Assembly (NCBI GenBank): GCA_034408875.1
Contig: JAWXCJ010000333.1
Location: 1-8,807, forward strand
DNA from: JANNHK01 sp034408875
GTDB taxonomy: Bacteria > Actinomycetota > Acidimicrobiia > IMCC26256 > PALSA-610
DNA length: 8,807 nucleotides
Direction of reading: 5' to 3'
Shown: positions 6,128-8,807 of the stretch, in pieces
Position numbering within the stretch: position 1 is the stretch's first letter
How the letters are laid out: each line of letters begins with the position of its first letter
Made by a program: the position numbers and the translations under genes
The notes under the pieces: generated by a model
What the model was told of the DNA's origin: nothing
The model's database searches: none
Seen by the model: the letters and a program-made list of their open reading frames with translations, nothing else

Positions 6128-7366
6128 CGCGGGGACGAGCTCGAACTCGCCCGTGTCGTCGTCTTCGACGAGACGGAAGCCGCACTGCTCCGCGAGCTTG
6201 GCGCGGCCTTCGCCGGGGCCGACCGCGAGCACACCGTCGCCGGCCACGAGTGTCACGCGCCCACGCGGCCGGTAGAGGTAGCGCCCGTTACGGCGGACAC
6301 CGAGCAAGTGGAAGCCGGTGTCGTCACCGAGGCGGGTCCCCGCGACGACGGCACCGTCGAGCGCGGAGCCGGCCGCGACCGGGTACTGCGCGACGACCTC
6401 GTCGGCCTCGCCCAACGCGACCGCGAGCACCGGGTGCATCTCTTCTTCTTGCTCCACGAGCCACACGAGTTGTTGGGCCGCGTCGCCGATCTCCTCGGAC
6501 GCGGCGCCGAGATGCAACAAGCCGCGGAGTGGCGACGGGTCGACGGTTTCGGCGCTGGCCCGCAGTACCCACAACTCCAACTGCTCGCGCATCTCGTCGA
6601 GCCGGTCTTCGAGCTTGACGACTTCGGCGGCGAGACCCTGGTCGTTGAGCAACAGCGCCGAGTACGCCAGACCGACGGCCGCTTCGGAGAGGTTCTTCAT
6701 CTCGACCAGCACGTCGACGGCCCGGTCGAGGTCTGTGATCGCGGGATCCTCTTCGACCGCGGCCGCACGCCATTCGGGCGCGCCCGCCAGCACGCGCAGC
6801 TCGGCGATGCCCTCGCGCGCGCCCCGCATGATGAGGATGTCGTCTGCGATGACCAGTTCGTCGCCGTCGGGGTCGAAGATCCAGTCTCGGTCGCGTCGCA
6901 TCGCAACCACGCGCATGCCGACGTCCATCGGGAGTTCGACGTCTTCGAGCTTGCGACCGTCGAGGGCGGAGTCCGCGCGGACCCGAACCCGGTGCGACAC
7001 CTCTTCGGCCGCGCCCAGGTCGGCGACGAGCGCGGGCGGGATGCCGAGCTTGTGGGTGACGACGCGGCTGATGTCGACGGCGGCGTTGCCCATGCGTTCG
7101 ATGGCCGAGACGACGTGCAGCACACCCGACATCTGTTCGGCGTCGCGTTTCGAACGCGCCGCGAGGACGCAGATCTCGCGCATCTCGTGGATCAACGAGC
7201 TGAGCCGATCCTCGAGGTTGTCGACCTCCTCGGCCATCCGCTCGTCGGCGAAGAACAGCGCCGCGTAGCCGAGGTCGACCATCAGCTCGGAGGTGTCTTT
7301 CGCCTCCGACAGCATGGCCTTCAGATTTCGAGGTCGGTCGTCCATCACTATCGACTTTGGGGTCAT
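6116..7366 (-). CDS. Duplicated PhoU-RCK_C (TrkA_C) regulatory protein
   Basis: A 416-residue soluble protein built from two copies of PhoU-like helical domain plus RCK_C (TrkA_C) domain: PhoU about 14-105, RCK_C about 121-195, PhoU about 213-303, RCK_C about 320-396. The copies align with a constant offset of 201 residues: YAAL 34-37 with YSAL 235-238, LEDRL 51-55 with LEDRL 252-256, SALDG 133-137 with SALDG 334-338. RCK_C domains bind ligands and gate or regulate K+ and other ion transporters; PhoU domains mediate dimer contacts. There is no membrane segment and no RCK_N nucleotide-binding domain, so it probably acts on a separate membrane partner, most simply the MgtE-like protein encoded just upstream. 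I chose the ATG at 7366 because it lies 8 bases after that gene's stop and 6 bases after a GAGG overlapping the stop; ATG at 7345 is the alternative. The open frame continues upstream to 8107, but only as antisense-register readthrough of the MgtE-like gene. Confidence 0.88.
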   Translation of the reverse strand: MTPKSIVMDDRPRNLKAMLSEAKDTSELMVDLGYAALFFADERMAEEVDNLEDRLSSLIHEMREICVLAARSKRDAEQMSGVLHVVSAIERMGNAAVDISRVVTHKLGIPPALVADLGAAEEVSHRVRVRADSALDGRKLEDVELPMDVGMRVVAMRRDRDWIFDPDGDELVIADDILIMRGAREGIAELRVLAGAPEWRAAAVEEDPAITDLDRAVDVLVEMKNLSEAAVGLAYSALLLNDQGLAAEVVKLEDRLDEMREQLELWVLRASAETVDPSPLRGLLHLGAASEEIGDAAQQLVWLVEQEEEMHPVLAVALGEADEVVAQYPVAAGSALDGAVVAGTRLGDDTGFHLLGVRRNGRYLYRPRGRVTLVAGDGVLAVGPGEGRAKLAEQCGFRLVEDDDTGEFELVPALQR

Positions 7367-7374
7367 GGGTGGCC

Positions 7375-8610
7375 TCAGGTGAGCCCGAAGACCACGAGAG
7401 ACAGCATAAGCGATGCTGCGCCGAGCAAATCCGAGGCCGACGACACCAGCGGAATGCCGAAGTTGTCGGGGTCGAGGCCGAACCGGTAGGTGAGCAGAGC
7501 GCCGAAGTAACCGACGAAGTTCGACAGTGTCGTGGCGAGGAGGCCGGCGAGCATCACGGTGCCGATGAGCTCGACGGAACTCGGGCCCTCGATCGAGAGC
7601 CAGCTCGCCAGCAGCTCGGTGCTCACACCGAGCACCAGGAATATGACGGCCGCGAAGAAGTAGACGAGCAGGACGTCGTCGAGCAGACCGCGCCAGACGC
7701 CGCGCCGGGCGTCGACGAGACCGAGGTGCAGCTTGGTCGCGAACCGCGACGCCAGGATGCCCGCGAGCGAGCCCGACAGCGACAGCAGCGGCGGGATCAC
7801 GACGAGCAGTGCGGGCAGCGCGAGCAGAGAACCGAGCCGGCCCTGGATCGTGAGCCCCGCGAGCATGCTGATGACCCCCGCAAGCACGAGTACCGGGATC
7901 GATTCGCGGACGATGCGGCGCAACAGCGTGAGGCGCGTGCGCCAACCGGCGACGAGACACGCCACGGACGCGAGTGTGCACGCGACCGCGACGACAGGTG
8001 TGACGCCGTTGACACTCACCAACGCGGTCGCGACCACGAGGCTCGGCAACGTGACCGAGTCGGCCGCGGCCGTGACGATGGGCGCACCGACGTTGTCGAG
8101 GTCCCACTCGTAGCGCACACTCAACGCCGCGACCGCGACGGTGATCCCCATGATGACGGCGATCGGAATGAGACCGCCGATGACCGCGACGACGACGAAG
8201 TCGGCGATCGAGATGGCCGAGTGCACGCCGAATGCGATGGCGAAGCCCTTGGCGACGACGGCGAGCAGGAACGCCATCGACATCGACAGGACGACCGCCG
8301 ACGCCAAGTTCTGACCGACCAGCGTGTCGATGCGGGCCGAGAGCCGGTAGGTGCCGGCGTGAACCGCAGTGCCGAGCCGGCTCCCGAGCGCGCCGAACAC
8401 GTTTCCGCGCATCCCGACCGCGGCCGGCACCAAGATGATGAGGCCCGGCAGTTTCTCGAGGGTCCCCGTGATCGAACCGAGGACCAGACCGGCGACCAGT
8501 CCGGTCGCGGTCGAGATCAGGAGCGCGACAAAGCCCGCCCGGACACCAGAAGGGTCCGCGCGCAGAAGCGCGACAAAGCGCGCGCCGACGGGCCGCGGGT
8601 GAAGTCGCAC
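7375..8610 (-). CDS. Duplicated MgtE/SLC41-type membrane transporter lacking cytoplasmic domains
   Basis: A 411-residue, almost wholly hydrophobic protein made of two fused MgtE-type transmembrane halves, about 25-200 and 235-411. Each half carries the family's Gly-rich pore-helix motif: 62-86, PAAVGMRGN...GSRLGT..H.G, and 273-297, PPLLSLSGS...ASRFAT..H.G. Each also has an acidic motif near its end, DLDNVGAP at 170-177 and DPDNFGIP at 380-387, matching the region where MgtE binds Mg2+ in the pore. Canonical MgtE has one such half plus cytoplasmic N and CBS domains and works as a homodimer; here both halves are in one chain and the sensor domains are absent, as in SLC41 carriers. Mg2+ transport is likely but not shown. 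The first available start in the frame is GTG at 8610; its RBS is poor. The stop TGA overlaps the ribosome binding site of the PhoU-RCK_C gene, so the two are probably translationally coupled. Confidence 0.88.
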   Translation of the reverse strand: MRLHPRPVGARFVALLRADPSGVRAGFVALLISTATGLVAGLVLGSITGTLEKLPGLIILVPAAVGMRGNVFGALGSRLGTAVHAGTYRLSARIDTLVGQNLASAVVLSMSMAFLLAVVAKGFAIAFGVHSAISIADFVVVAVIGGLIPIAVIMGITVAVAALSVRYEWDLDNVGAPIVTAAADSVTLPSLVVATALVSVNGVTPVVAVACTLASVACLVAGWRTRLTLLRRIVRESIPVLVLAGVISMLAGLTIQGRLGSLLALPALLVVIPPLLSLSGSLAGILASRFATKLHLGLVDARRGVWRGLLDDVLLVYFFAAVIFLVLGVSTELLASWLSIEGPSSVELIGTVMLAGLLATTLSNFVGYFGALLTYRFGLDPDNFGIPLVSSASDLLGAASLMLSLVVFGLT

Positions 8611-8673
8611 TGGGTACTCGGTGGGTCGTTCTGCATGTTTCTGGTCGCGGAGTGTCGAATCTCCGACGGGGTC

Positions 8674-8679
8674 AGGGTA
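8674..8679 (-). promoter_or_regulatory. Possible -10 box for the MgtE-like operon
   Basis: On the - strand this reads TACCCT, which fits TANNNT. It would give a leader of roughly 55-60 bases before the GTG at 8610. No consensus -35 is found 16-18 bases upstream. It overlaps one arm of the inverted repeat 8677-8712. The operon could instead be read through from the gene ending at 8709. Confidence 0.25.
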
Positions 8680-8712
8680 GTCGTATTGGGCAGCACCGGT
8701 TCACACGACTAC
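8677..8712. repeat. 8-bp inverted repeat at the end of the right-edge gene
   Basis: GTAGTCGT (8677-8684) is the exact complement of ACGACTAC (8705-8712), with a 20-base loop. One arm contains the stop codon of the partial gene and the other touches the possible -10 of the MgtE-like operon. No T-run follows on the - strand, so it is not a classic intrinsic terminator. It may be a weak hairpin, an operator or chance. Confidence 0.3.
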
Positions 8713-8807
8713 GAAGCCGGCGATCCCGCGGCGTGCGACACGTTCAACACCTCGTCGTTGTAGTCCCAGATGACCGCGGGGCGGAGCCGGTGTGCGACCC
8801 GGCGTAG
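8709..8807 (-). CDS. C-terminal end of an unidentified gene (partial)
   Basis: Reading in from the right edge on the - strand gives 32 codons and a TAG at 8711-8709. The peptide includes RLRPAVIWDYNDEVLNVSHA, which has a balanced residue mix unlike most shadow frames in this window. The stop falls about 100 bases before the MgtE-like start, a normal intergenic distance for a co-oriented upstream gene. I do not recognise the family and infer no function. Confidence 0.4.
   Translation of the reverse strand, partial: LRRVAHRLRPAVIWDYNDEVLNVSHAAGSPAS

Noticed and set aside
5368..6618. A 416-codon + strand frame across the rhomboid gene and into the next gene
   Set aside because: It is an Arg-rich frame shifted by two bases relative to the rhomboid, which has Ser174, His222 and the zinc-binding cysteines in its own frame.
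7367..8107. The open frame upstream of the PhoU-RCK_C start, which would make a 663-residue protein
   Set aside because: This part overlaps the MgtE-like gene in another frame of the same strand. It is Arg/Ala/His-rich low-complexity sequence, while the MgtE-like frame has clear family motifs. The PhoU homology begins only after the ATG at 7366.
7357..8763. A 468-codon + strand open frame opposite the MgtE-like gene
   Set aside because: It is extremely Arg/Asp/Glu/His-rich, the typical complement of a hydrophobic membrane protein in GC-rich DNA, with no motif.

Overview
The window is a dense, high-GC stretch (well above 60% G+C by eye) of a bacterial chromosome. The most likely source is a high-GC actinobacterium, plausibly Acidimicrobiia. 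This rests on GTG starts, genes with a TANNNT box a few bases before the start codon and no Shine-Dalgarno, a CtpE-type P-type ATPase, and a secreted protein with the GYW...DGG.F.FGDA.FYGSTG repeats that I associate with that group. The taxonomic call is inference. I see no rRNA, tRNA, CRISPR array, insertion sequence or phage gene.

Layout. Positions 1-187 hold the possible last codons of an upstream gene and a short 12-bp tandem repeat. A secreted protein follows on + (188-1534): signal peptide, about six 42-residue repeats, then a CAP/SCP domain. Next on + is a 63-residue protein with two CXXC pairs (1575-1766), then a CorA-type divalent-cation channel (1862-2836). A large CtpE-like P-type ATPase lies on - (5249-2814), and its 3' end overlaps that of corA. 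A 74-bp divergent gap with 2.8 copies of a 22-bp repeat separates the ATPase from a + strand rhomboid protease with an N-terminal zinc-binding region (5324-6127). Last is a two-gene - strand operon: a membrane protein made of two fused MgtE transmembrane halves (8610-7375), then a soluble protein made of two PhoU-RCK_C units (7366-6116), 8 bp downstream. The right edge holds the last 32 codons of another - strand gene.

How the genes may work together. CorA, the P-type ATPase and the MgtE-like carrier are three unrelated families that move Mg2+, Ca2+ or related ions, so the right three quarters of the window looks like a divalent-cation homeostasis neighbourhood. The most interesting unit is the MgtE-like plus PhoU-RCK_C pair. 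The carrier has none of MgtE's cytoplasmic N and CBS sensing domains, and its partner is a soluble protein of the type that regulates ion channels. Both proteins carry an internal two-fold duplication, which suggests a pseudo-symmetric transporter-regulator complex. That is inference.

Expression signals. corA, the ATPase gene and the rhomboid gene each have a TANNNT box ending 6-8 bases before the start codon and no Shine-Dalgarno, as expected for leaderless mRNAs. The two genes with some upstream leader or an operon partner (the zinc-ribbon gene and the PhoU-RCK_C gene) do have purine-rich ribosome binding sites.
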